NCBI GenBank assembly: GCA_016703005.1
Contig: JADJCX010000014.1
Location: forward strand, 9,269-73,268
Source: Flavobacteriales bacterium
GTDB taxonomy: Bacteria > Bacteroidota > Bacteroidia > Flavobacteriales_F > PHOS-HE28
Direction of reading: 5' to 3'
Length of the DNA stretch: 64,000 nt
The position numbers were made by a program, and so were the translations under genes. The notes beneath the pieces are model-generated. The model made no database searches, was not told the origin of the DNA, and saw only the letters and a program-made list of their open reading frames with translations. Shown piece by piece: positions 1-7,194 of the stretch (the first letter of the stretch is position 1; each line of letters starts with the position of its first letter).

Positions 1-193
1 CACATCCGCCATTTCGAATCCAGGTTATTGCGAAAGCACCAATCTCTAAAGCGCCTTGACGGGAGATACTGCCAAAACCGCAATCACGGAGCAGCAAGAG
101 TAAGCCTCGAAATTCCCAGAGGGATTTCGTCAACAACCATCTGAATAGCTTTTCCGGGTCATATGGTCACAATCTTAGTGCTCTGGCATCGAG

Positions 194-268
194 GCCCGCG
201 CCGCGACAGCCGAGCGTGTGCGGGCAAAAGCCTAGCGCGTGCGCCGCGACAGCCGAGGGTGTGCGGGG
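194..268 (-). repeat. Dispersed palindromic repeat, two partial copies in tandem
   Basis: Two adjacent copies of a core containing GCCGCGACAGCCGAG followed by GTGTGCGGG (194-224 and 226-268). The second copy also carries the AAAAGCC..AGCGCGTGC half. The same element recurs, in either orientation, near 1001, 2095, 2216, 3465 and 26283. It lies downstream of the S1-domain gene. Bases 1-193 to its left show no convincing gene. Confidence 0.75.
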
Positions 269-276
269 TATTTTGT

Positions 277-936
277 TTAGTAGCCACCATGACCCTTTAC
301 ATGGACGCGAAATCGTCCGTGCTCAGCCTGATAATCCTCGACAGTAACCTCTACGACCTCGCCTACTTCAAAGTACTCCTCGAGGTAGGTCGGATCATGC
401 TTCGATGTGAACTTCGAGACATGTGCAAAGCCCTTGCCTTCCAAACCGAACTCGAAAAAAACACCGTATTGCTGCACATTCGTAACCTGCGCTTCGATTG
501 TTGTCCCCACTGGAAAGGCTTCTTTTAATCTGAGTTGACTTGAGAGCGCAGCATTTCGGTTCAGATGATCTTGAAGGTGTTGTTCAATCGCGACCAAATC
601 GAAAGGAGCAAAGGCGATGTCTTGCTTTACATAGTGCGGTTGATGAAGCGGAAAGTGTGCATGGTACTTCTGCAAGGCCCGAATAAGAGTCAAGCCATTC
701 TCCACAGCGCTTTGATATGTGAACTGAACCGAGGTATCGCGACCAGCAATATTGTCGCGTACAGTGAGCGCGTCTCCAAGCTCGCGAAACCAAAAGTCTT
801 CAGCTACCGCAGACAAATAGTCCGTATTCTTAGTTAGCTCAAGATGAACCATTCCTGCAGAGGTGATGCAGATGAGATCATCGTCATCGAATCCATGTGT
901 TTGGGATTCAGTGACGATGCACTGTACCTCAATCAA
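277..936 (-). CDS. S1 RNA-binding domain protein, probably N-terminally truncated
   Basis: The C-terminal third reads as an S1/OB-fold RNA-binding domain (GTTIEAQVTNVQQYGVFFEF, then GFAHVSKF and VGEVVEVTV), which normally binds single-stranded RNA. The N-terminal part (ITSAGMVHLEL, then YLSAVAEDFWF) resembles the winged-helix tail that in other proteins follows a STAND/AAA-type ATPase, but no ATPase is present. The only start is a TTG at 936. The frame stays open for seven more codons (GQERLSV) to a TAA at 958-960, so coding similarity seems to run past the start. The gene is flanked on both sides by copies of the dispersed repeat in inverted orientation. I infer a remnant of a larger gene; a short functional RNA-binding protein is the alternative. 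Confidence 0.6.
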   Translation of the reverse strand: MIEVQCIVTESQTHGFDDDDLICITSAGMVHLELTKNTDYLSAVAEDFWFRELGDALTVRDNIAGRDTSVQFTYQSAVENGLTLIRALQKYHAHFPLHQPHYVKQDIAFAPFDLVAIEQHLQDHLNRNAALSSQLRLKEAFPVGTTIEAQVTNVQQYGVFFEFGLEGKGFAHVSKFTSKHDPTYLEEYFEVGEVVEVTVEDYQAEHGRFRVHVKGHGGY

Positions 937-1000
937 TACGGATAACCTTTCTTGTCCTTATTGGATCATGTCCAACCGACTGCAACGTTTTCGATCACCT

Positions 1001-1060
1001 CCCGCACTAACTCGGCTGTCGCGTGCGGGCAGGCGCTCGGCTTTTTGCCGAGTGCCTCAG
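1001..1060 (+). repeat. Dispersed palindromic repeat copy
   Basis: Begins CCCGCACTAACTCGGCTGTC and contains the hairpin GCTCGGCTTTTTGCCGAG. It is inverted relative to the copies at 194-268. It lies between the 3' end of the 1095-1925 gene and the S1 gene, where the hairpin could also act as a terminator. Confidence 0.75.
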
Positions 1061-1094
1061 GGTGTCTTCTTCGCCGTGCTGGCCAGTGCGGAGC

Positions 1095-1925
1095 CTAGAA
1101 CATGTAGCTGACACCGGCGAGGAGGGAGAGGCCGGTGTAGTACTGTGGGAGCTTGTCGATGACCTCGCCATCGCGGATAAAGTCCATGTCCACATCGTCC
1201 AGGGCCACCTCACTGGCGTTGTCGGTAGTGCGCCTCGGGGGGAACGAGAAACCCTCGTCGGCGGAATTGCGGCCATCGCCATTGTGCCCGTAGAACTCCA
1301 CGCGGGCATGGTGCCGCACGGTGATGAAGAGGCTGGCGCCGGCCTCCACTGCCCAATGTTTGCCAAAGGTCTTATCCAGGGTGAGGGCGGGTACGACGCC
1401 GATGTAGCGATCGCGGTAGTTCATGCGCAGGTAATCGTCGTAGATCTTCTGGCCACCGATCAAGAACCAATCGGAATTGTTCACCACATCGCCGAGCTTG
1501 TACTTGCCACTGCCGTAAGTAAGGCGAGCACTGGTGCGCACATCCCAGCTCTTCCATCGGAAGGGCGTAATGCCGATGCCCACGAAGGGAGCGTGGCTGC
1601 TGAACTTGCCGAAAAAGCCCTCCACGCCCAGCTGGAAAAAGAAGCGGTTGAACTCCGCTTCGGCATATAGCTGGTAGGCCAGTACCACTTTCACAGCGGG
1701 GATATCCAGCGTTTGCCGCAAGCTGTCGCGGCTGGGTGACTGGTCCACGTACCGCACCTCCACCTGGCCACCGCTGCCGGGCAGGATGCGCGGCCCAAGG
1801 CTTACGCCCACTCTAAAGCCTTTGTGGTCGGCGAAAAGCCCCTTACCGCTTACAGCACTGGTGCTGTCCTGTGCGTGTAGTTGAACAGCTAGTATCAGCG
1901 AGAGGAATACCACATACCGTTGCAT
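1095..1925 (-). CDS. Secreted protein, probable outer-membrane beta-barrel (hypothetical)
   Basis: A 276-residue protein starting MQRYVVFLSLILAVQLHAQD, a clear signal peptide ending in AQ/D. The upstream in-frame extension would precede the signal peptide, so I start at the ATG at 1925. The mature part alternates hydrophobic and polar residues in short stretches (VGVSLGPRI, VEVRYVDQS, YAEAEFNRFFFQLGVEGFFG, LSLLAGVSYMF) and ends in Phe, as outer-membrane barrels of Gram-negatives do. No T9SS domain is present. No specific family was recognised. A role as a porin-like or structural outer-membrane protein is inferred only from this pattern. The gene stands alone between repeat copies. Confidence 0.65.
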   Translation of the reverse strand: MQRYVVFLSLILAVQLHAQDSTSAVSGKGLFADHKGFRVGVSLGPRILPGSGGQVEVRYVDQSPSRDSLRQTLDIPAVKVVLAYQLYAEAEFNRFFFQLGVEGFFGKFSSHAPFVGIGITPFRWKSWDVRTSARLTYGSGKYKLGDVVNNSDWFLIGGQKIYDDYLRMNYRDRYIGVVPALTLDKTFGKHWAVEAGASLFITVRHHARVEFYGHNGDGRNSADEGFSFPPRRTTDNASEVALDDVDMDFIRDGEVIDKLPQYYTGLSLLAGVSYMF

Positions 1926-2094
1926 GGTCGTTCTGGGTTTAGTGCAATAATATCCGACTGCACCCAACCAACAAGCGTGGTGCCTTCGTGTTCGTTTGAG
2001 CGATGCTCAGGGCAAAAGTGCCGCGTACGCATCATCCATACAATACCCGGAATCCGGTATATTTTGCTCTTGGCTTCCAGCGCACGCGTCCCGA

Positions 2095-2140
2095 CCCCGC
2101 ACTAGCTCGGCTGTCGCGCGCGTGCAGGCGCTCGGCTCAG
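2095..2140 (+). repeat. Dispersed palindromic repeat copy
   Basis: Starts CCCGCACTAGCTCGGCTGTC and runs to GGCGCTCGGCTCAG; the AAAA-loop hairpin half is degraded. It faces the inverted copy at 2216-2259. The 75 bases between hold a G-run and no gene. Confidence 0.7.
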
Positions 2141-2215
2141 TTCCGGGACGATGACGCTACGCCGAGCGATGGCACGCGTTCGAGACGCGAGGCGGTGGGG
2201 GGGGGGGCGCCCGGG

Positions 2216-2259
2216 AAAAACCCGAGCGCGTGCGCCGCGACAGCCGAGGTGGTACGGGG
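2216..2259 (-). repeat. Dispersed palindromic repeat copy abutting a truncated gene
   Basis: Contains GAGCGCGTGCGCCGCGACAG then CCGAGGTGGTACGGGG. It directly abuts the coding fragment at 2261-2374 and replaces whatever followed it. The adjacent run of G residues (2196-2207) may be badly resolved sequence. Confidence 0.7.
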
Positions 2260-2260
2260 A

Positions 2261-2374
2261 TGCACTGTTATTGATGCACCACGTCGCCGATGCAATTGGG
2301 TAAGCACGGGCTTGTCCGAGCAACAGGGTGGTCACGCAAACGCAAGCGACGGAGAGACAACCACGGAGATTCAT
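2261..2374 (-). pseudogene. N-terminal fragment of a secreted protein cut off by the repeat
   Basis: Starts MNLRGCLSVACVCVTTLLLG, a signal peptide, followed by QARAYPIASATWCINNSA. The mature start (AYP..A..WC) matches that of the neighbouring broken gene (QGSAYPSADAGWCV), so the two look like paralogues. After about 37 codons the frame runs into the dispersed repeat and reads only repeat translation. I infer a gene truncated by insertion or recombination at the repeat. The fragment is too short for a functional call. Confidence 0.55.
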
Positions 2375-2412
2375 TCCACCAAGATTTTGTACTGCAACGC
2401 CAATTGACCACC

Positions 2413-3342
2413 TCAGCGCGCTACCACCAACCGCAAGTTGGCCACGCTTTTGCCTGACACCACCGTTGCGAAATAGCAACCCGCCGGATACCTGGACAGG
2501 TCGATCACCTGCTCTTTGCCGGGTGAACAACACTCTAGAGCGAGCATCGCGGACAGTGATGACGGAACCGACAGGCGCTTGAATGTTGAACACCCCGTTC
2601 GAAGGATTTGGCACAGCCTGCACAAGGGTTGGCCCACCCGGTTCCGCTATCGCTGTGGGAATGACAGTGCAGCACGAAGGACCACCAAGAAGTGCATACT
2701 CATTTCCAGGTCCGTTGTAAAAGCAGGTGTCATTTATCGCACCGGAGCGAAGCCTTACCTCGGACAACCCGCTTGTGACCCCTGTAATGATCCCCTCCGA
2801 TGTGCCAAGCCCCTCCTGCCAGAAATAAGGGCCGATAAGCTCGGTGCAGTCGCAGGCAGAAGACGTGCCGAACGACGGAGACCCCAAGATTCGTAATGGT
2901 ATCAATGTCGACGACTATAAGATCCATGAACAGGAAACCTGAATTGGAAACTGGATCTGGGCAGTTCTGTGTGTTATCAAAAGCGAGTACCTGAAATACT
3001 GTATCCCCTACCAAAGCGCCGAGGTCAATGGTCATGTATTCGGCCAATGAATCCAGCAGGTACACGTAGCCCTTCCCGTCGGGTGCACTCCTCACATAGT
3101 AGGTCCAGAACCAAGGGTAGGCTTGGTTTCCAGATTCCTTGTAGGACTGCACGCGTTGGTACACCGTACCGTCGATTACCGTATCCGGGGTTTCCGTCAT
3201 ATCCAGCCGATCCAACCGCCGTTGGGGAGGAATAGTCCAATACACACCAACCCGCATCGGCACTGGGATATGCGCTTCCTTGGCCGACGCATTGGATGTG
3301 CCAAGCGAAGCCCAACAAAGTCAGGAGAAGCGTTCGCATCAT
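2413..3342 (-). pseudogene. T9SS-sorted secreted protein, broken by about three frameshifts
   Basis: Starts MMRTLLLTLLGFAWHIQC (signal peptide, 3342), then QGSAYPSADAGWCV. Coding similarity jumps frame near 3210-3250 to the segment with ETPDTVIDGTVYQRV and SAPDGKGYVYLLDS. It jumps again near 2885 to LGSPSFGTSSACDC..ELIGPYFWQEGLG. A third jump near 2545 leads into the end, LSRYPAGCYFATVVSGKSVA..LRLVVAR. The last part, after QAVPNPSNGVFNI, is a type A T9SS C-terminal sorting domain. The intact product would be a roughly 310-residue exported protein of unknown function. Three breaks in one gene exceed the background seen elsewhere in the window, so real decay is likely, though indel errors are possible. 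Confidence 0.7.
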
Positions 3343-3464
3343 TCTACGACAAGTTTTGCGGTATAACGCATGCCTTCGCATTCCAAGATGACATGGAATA
3401 AACCGGTGCGCCCGCTCAAAGAATACGTTGCACTGCTGATCACATAGCGTTCTGCCAGTACTTG

Positions 3465-3544
3465 CCCCGCACATGCTCGGCTGTCGCGGCGCACGCGCTC
3501 GGCTTTTTGCCGAGTGCGCTTCAGTACTAGGGGCTCTGCCCCGA
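3465..3544 (+). repeat. Dispersed palindromic repeat, full-length copy
   Basis: About 80 bases: CCCCGCACATGCTCGGCTGT, then CGCGGCGCACGCGCTCGG, the hairpin CTCGGCTTTTTGCCGAG, and a second small hairpin GGGGCTCTGCCCC. It is nearly identical to the inverted copy at 26283-26362, almost 23 kb away. It lies upstream of the broken T9SS gene. Confidence 0.8.
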
Positions 3545-3807
3545 CACACCTGTACGCAAGTCTCGGTACTATGCCTACTTCTTTCCATTCGCACGCTGCA
3601 AGTTAGCTGCTGCGGGTTTGTTCAACACTTACTCCGTGCCCTCCGTGCCTCTGCGGTGAAAGCTTCCGCAGCCCGCCCTCAGACCTGTCTATCCGAACCA
3701 CTTGTCCCCCGCCTTCCATCCCCAATTGTGCTGCTCGTCACGCACAGGGACGAACGGCGGCTTGGCGCTGGTCATTTCGTGGTGTAGAAACCAACCATAG
3801 AAGACAC
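3545..3807. other. Intergenic stretch without a gene
   Basis: No coding frame is convincing. It contains the low-complexity string CTCCGTGCCTCTGCGGTGAA (about 3633-3661), resembling the CTCTGCG-rich repeat near 9430-9568, and a small hairpin CTGCGG/CCGCAG. No clear TAnnTTTG promoter was seen ahead of the 3808 gene. Confidence 0.5.
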
Positions 3808-5511
3808 ATGAAGAAGTGGATACCCGTAGCAGCGGCGTGCATCGTTTTCACCTACGCCAAGACGAATGCGCAAGTGACGGTGGATGTGCTGGAACCCGCA
3901 GCACTGGAAGGCGATTACCAGCACACCTGGGCCGAGCCCGCCGCCAACAGTTGGGCAACCCCCGATATGAACGATGCGGCCAACACGGTGGTGGATACCG
4001 TTGCGCTGGCCCTCGATGGCACGGCCAGCGACAGCCTCTGCTGCGCGGCCATTGCCAATGCGGCGGCCATCAATGGCAAGATCGCGTTGCTCTATCGCGG
4101 CACGTGCGATTACAGCGAGAAAGCGCTGTTCTGCCAGAACGCGGGCGCGGTGGCCGTGGTGGTGATCAACAACATACCCGGCAACCCGGTGGGCATGGGC
4201 GCGGGGGCCATCGGTACGCAGGTGACCATACCGGTTTTCCAGATCACACAAGCTGATGGTGCGCTGTGGCGCGCCGCGCTCGATAACGGCACCACCATGG
4301 TGGCGTTGCTCGGCAACAAGAACGGTTTCTACGCGGACGATATCGGCTTCCAGCCGGAGGGCATGCTGCTGCCGCCGGGCCTCAGCTACCCGGCGTTGTT
4401 GGCAGGCGATGCCAGCGAGTACAACTTCCAAGTGGGCGCATGGGTGTTCAACTTCGGGCAGAACGACCGCACGGGCGTAACGCTCACCGCCACCGTTAGT
4501 CAAGGTGGTCCGGCCCTCTACACCCAAACCAGTTCACCGGTGGATATCGCCGCTGGCGATACGGTCTTCATCCCCTTGCCCGACTTCAGCCTGAACAACT
4601 ACTCGGGTGGTTACCAGTTGCTGTACACCACCAGCTTCGCCGGAACGGACCAGCACTTCGGCGATAACGAGTACCCGGTGAACTTCCGCATGGGCAGCGA
4701 ATACGCCTTGGCCCCATGGGACGATGCGAACAACTGGCCCATCAGCACCACGGGCATACAACCAGCGGCCCCGGCCGGCAACTTCACCAGTTGCATCCAC
4801 TTCCAGGATGCGAACGCGAGCCGTATCGGCGCAGCGGGTTTCCATGTGTACGCCACCAAGAACCTGCCCGGCACCATGCTCGGCGAACTGCTGACACTGA
4901 CCGTGTACGAATGGGATGAAGTCTTCACGGGGTTGAGCGATCCCAACTTCGGTTTCAACGTGATCACACCGGTTTCCGAAACGGAACACACCGTAACGCA
5001 GGACACCAACGTCTACCGCAACTACGTGGCGCTGAACGATCCCATCGTGCTCACCGACGACATGCGCTACCTGTTCTGCGTAACGGCGTTCACCAGCACC
5101 ATCTTCCTCGGCTACAACGAGGACTTCGACTACAACACGAACGAGGTGATCTACGATCAGCCCACCAGCCCCAACCAGAACGGCTCCAATTGGTTCATTG
5201 GTTTCGTGGGCGATCCCGTGAGCACCATAGCGGTGCGCACCGTCCCCGCCGCCAGCATCGGCATAGCCGAAGTGCCGAACGCCACGGTAGCCGCCTACCC
5301 GAACCCGAGCAGTGGCCTCTTCAGCCTGGAGCTGGAAGGGCAGGGCACAACGGAGATCACGGTAAGCGATGCGACCGGTCGGGTGGTGCTGAAGCAGCAA
5401 GCGACCAGCGCGTTGCACATCCTGGACCTGCGTGATCAAGCGCCGGGCCTGTACGCCATAGAACTCCGCAGCGCCAAGGGAAGGGCGAGCGGAAGGCTTT
5501 TGGTAGAGTAA
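3808..5511 (+). CDS. PA-domain protein with T9SS sorting domain
   Basis: A 567-residue exported protein. An N-terminal signal peptide (MKKWIPVAAACIVFTYAKTN) is followed at about residues 40-155 by a protease-associated (PA) domain: GKIALLYRGTCDYSEKALF, then AGAVAVVVINN and VTIPVFQIT. The middle is beta-rich with no recognised catalytic domain. The end (AYPNPSSGLFSLELEG, then VSDATGRVVLKQ and LRDQAPGLYAIELRS) is a type A T9SS sorting domain, so the protein should be secreted across the outer membrane and probably anchored. PA domains usually mediate protein interactions or sit beside proteases; no protease motif is visible. Surface adhesion or substrate binding is an inference. Confidence 0.85.
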   Translation: MKKWIPVAAACIVFTYAKTNAQVTVDVLEPAALEGDYQHTWAEPAANSWATPDMNDAANTVVDTVALALDGTASDSLCCAAIANAAAINGKIALLYRGTCDYSEKALFCQNAGAVAVVVINNIPGNPVGMGAGAIGTQVTIPVFQITQADGALWRAALDNGTTMVALLGNKNGFYADDIGFQPEGMLLPPGLSYPALLAGDASEYNFQVGAWVFNFGQNDRTGVTLTATVSQGGPALYTQTSSPVDIAAGDTVFIPLPDFSLNNYSGGYQLLYTTSFAGTDQHFGDNEYPVNFRMGSEYALAPWDDANNWPISTTGIQPAAPAGNFTSCIHFQDANASRIGAAGFHVYATKNLPGTMLGELLTLTVYEWDEVFTGLSDPNFGFNVITPVSETEHTVTQDTNVYRNYVALNDPIVLTDDMRYLFCVTAFTSTIFLGYNEDFDYNTNEVIYDQPTSPNQNGSNWFIGFVGDPVSTIAVRTVPAASIGIAEVPNATVAAYPNPSSGLFSLELEGQGTTEITVSDATGRVVLKQQATSALHILDLRDQAPGLYAIELRSAKGRASGRLLVE

Positions 5512-5571
5512 GAGAGTGAGCAGTGGGTCGTCCTTTGGCTTGCTCTTGGGACGAGCCCTCCGGTCGTACAC

Positions 5572-5672
5572 TGTCATCCCGACAACGAGTCTTCGAGGAG
5601 GAGGGATCTCTTTCCAAGCTGATGCTCGACAGTTTGAGAGAGATCCCTCGTCGAAGACTCCTCGGGATGACA
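5572..5672. repeat. MITE/REP-like palindrome of about 100 bp
   Basis: The left arm starts TGTCATCCCGA and includes GAGTCTTCGA and GAGGGATCTCT. The right arm is its near-exact reverse complement (AGAGATCCCTC, TCGAAGACTCC, TCGGGATGACA), with about 25 bases between the arms. Perfect outer ends (TGTCATCCC / GGGATGACA) and imperfect arms suggest a non-autonomous mobile element or structured intergenic repeat. A terminator role for the upstream gene is possible. Confidence 0.75.
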
Positions 5673-5741
5673 GATCCGCGACTCACCACTCACGGCTCAG
5701 AACGACTCATCACTCCCCCAACAAATCACTACATCTGGGTA

Positions 5742-5773
5742 TTGATGGAGCCCCATCGATAGCAGGACTTTTG
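5742..5773 (+). promoter_or_regulatory. Possible Bacteroidota-type promoter for the TonB-C-like gene
   Basis: TTG at 5742-5744, then 21 bases, then GACTTTTG (5766-5773), one mismatch from the TAnnTTTG -7 consensus. The start codon is 25 bases further on. Spacing fits the -33/-7 arrangement of Bacteroidota sigma-ABfr promoters. Confidence 0.35.
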
Positions 5774-5798
5774 GACCGTAGACCAAACACCTGCCGTC

Positions 5799-6197
5799 AT
5801 GAAAACCCGCACCGCCCTTTTCGCAAGCGCATTGTTTGCAGCCACTATCGTGAATGCCCAAGACTTGGCAGCGATCGATCCCGCTGCGCGCGTTGTTGAA
5901 GCCGCCCCAACGGCCTTCGACCTCAGTGCCACTGAACGCCTCGAACTGGAACTGGACAAACAGATCGATCGGTACGTGACCTATCCATACGTGCAGCGCG
6001 AAGCCTTGTACGGTGCGGTGGTGGTGACCTACGTGGTGGATGCCGAAGGGAAGTTGCGCGTGATGACCAGCGAAGCCACCGACCAGCGCCTGTTGGACCA
6101 TGTACTGGCGAAACTGGAACGCATCGACGTGGGCGAGAACCCCAGCGGCCTGTGGACCAAGACCACCGCACGTTTCGTATTCATGCCCCAGCAATAG
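5799..6197 (+). CDS. Small periplasmic TonB C-terminal-domain-like protein
   Basis: 132 residues. The signal peptide MKTRTALFASALFAATIVNA is followed by a domain with LYGAVVVTYVVDAEGKL and LLDHVLAKLERI. That layout (a VVVxxVVDxxGKL strand, then a conserved helix) is typical of TonB C-terminal-fold proteins common in Bacteroidota. A full TonB would carry an N-terminal membrane anchor and a proline-rich spacer, and both are missing. I therefore read it as a stand-alone secreted TonB-C-like domain rather than an energy transducer. It is monocistronic, with a strong hairpin downstream. Confidence 0.65.
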   Translation: MKTRTALFASALFAATIVNAQDLAAIDPAARVVEAAPTAFDLSATERLELELDKQIDRYVTYPYVQREALYGAVVVTYVVDAEGKLRVMTSEATDQRLLDHVLAKLERIDVGENPSGLWTKTTARFVFMPQQ

Positions 6198-6266
6198 GCG
6201 AAGGCAGAACAGTGGAAGGTTGCCTTAGCTCCACCAGCGAGCATTTCCGTAGCTCTTCCACGAGCA

Positions 6267-6303
6267 GCAGCACGGCCCCGGACCTCCGGGGCTGTGCTGC
6301 TTT
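6267..6303 (+). terminator. Strong intrinsic-terminator-like hairpin
   Basis: A 15-bp stem (GCAGCACGGCCCCGG / CCGGGGCTGTGCTGC, one G-T pair) with loop ACCT, followed by TTT. It lies 70 bases after the 5799-6197 gene and before the PASTA gene. Confidence 0.6.
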
Positions 6304-6369
6304 CGGCCCGATATCTTCGCCCGCCGCAATAAGCCCGCGTCCGTGACGTAGGCTGTTGGGGCAAGAGCA

Positions 6370-7194
6370 ATGGCATCCGCGCGCAACCGCATCCTTCGTT
6401 TTCTGGCACCCGTGGTGGTGGCCCTGCTGCTGCTGCTGGGCGGCTTCCTGTGGATGGGCAGCTACACCCGCCACAACGAGAAAGTGACCGTGCCCGACCT
6501 GAAAGGCATGACACTGGAAGAAGCCAAGAGCGCCTTGACCAAGCGCGGCCTGGTGGCCGAGGTGATCGACAGCGTGTACAACGACGAGCTGCCCAAGAGC
6601 AGCGTGGTGGACCAAGAGCCCGATGCCGATGCCGAGGTGAAGCCGGAGCGGCGCATCTACATTACCATGAACGCCAGCCAGCCGAAGATGCTGAACATGC
6701 CGGGGCTGGTGAACTTGAGCAAACGGCAGGCGATCAGCACGCTGGATATCCTGGGCATCAACGTGAAAGAACTGGTGTACCGGCCGGATGCCTGCGTGGA
6801 TTGTGTGATCGACCAGCTTTACAAAGGCAAGACGATCGCACCCGATGAACGGATCCGGCGCGGCGAGAGCGTGACCTTGGTGCTGGGCAGCGGCGAGAGC
6901 GGCGAACGCGTCCCTGTGCAGGACCTGCGCGGGCTGACATTGGCCGAGCTGGGAGCAGTGCTGAACATGGCTTCGTTGAACTTGGGTGTGGTGGTCGCCT
7001 GCGAGGCATGCAATACGGCCGCCGATAGCGCGTTGGCACGCGTGTACCGCCAGACCCCCAGCCCAGGAATGAACAACCGCATCGCCCTTGGCGGCACCAT
7101 TGATGTGTGGCTCACCAGCGACACCACCGGCCTGGCGCCGGATCGTGCGCTGCTCGATTCCCTGATGCGGCGCGATACTTTGAACAAGGAATGA
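6370..7194 (+). CDS. PASTA-domain membrane protein
   Basis: 274 residues. One N-terminal membrane segment (residues about 9-27, FLAPVVVALLLLLGGFLWMG) is followed by three PASTA repeats at about 40-105 (VTVPDLKGMTLEEAKSALTK), 108-180 (LNMPGLVNLSKRQAISTLDI) and 185-255 (VPVQDLRGLTLAELGAVLNM). PASTA domains bind peptidoglycan fragments or the transpeptidase stem. Here there is no kinase or penicillin-binding domain, so it is a stand-alone anchored PASTA protein as commonly seen in Bacteroidota. Its stop overlaps the next gene's start (ATGA at 7191-7194), indicating translational coupling. Confidence 0.85.
   Translation: MASARNRILRFLAPVVVALLLLLGGFLWMGSYTRHNEKVTVPDLKGMTLEEAKSALTKRGLVAEVIDSVYNDELPKSSVVDQEPDADAEVKPERRIYITMNASQPKMLNMPGLVNLSKRQAISTLDILGINVKELVYRPDACVDCVIDQLYKGKTIAPDERIRRGESVTLVLGSGESGERVPVQDLRGLTLAELGAVLNMASLNLGVVVACEACNTAADSALARVYRQTPSPGMNNRIALGGTIDVWLTSDTTGLAPDRALLDSLMRRDTLNKE

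Noticed and set aside
194..268. CRISPR-like tandem units
   Set aside because: Only two copies, no regular spacers and no cas genes; the unit belongs to the dispersed palindromic family.
163..528. Plus-strand open frame of 121 codons at the left end
   Set aside because: It overlaps the S1-domain gene antisense and includes repeat sequence; no motif or signal.
3772..5577. Two long minus-strand frames (251 and 347 codons) opposite the PA-domain gene
   Set aside because: Val/His/Arg-rich antisense shadows of a high-G+C gene with a clear signal peptide and T9SS end on the plus strand.
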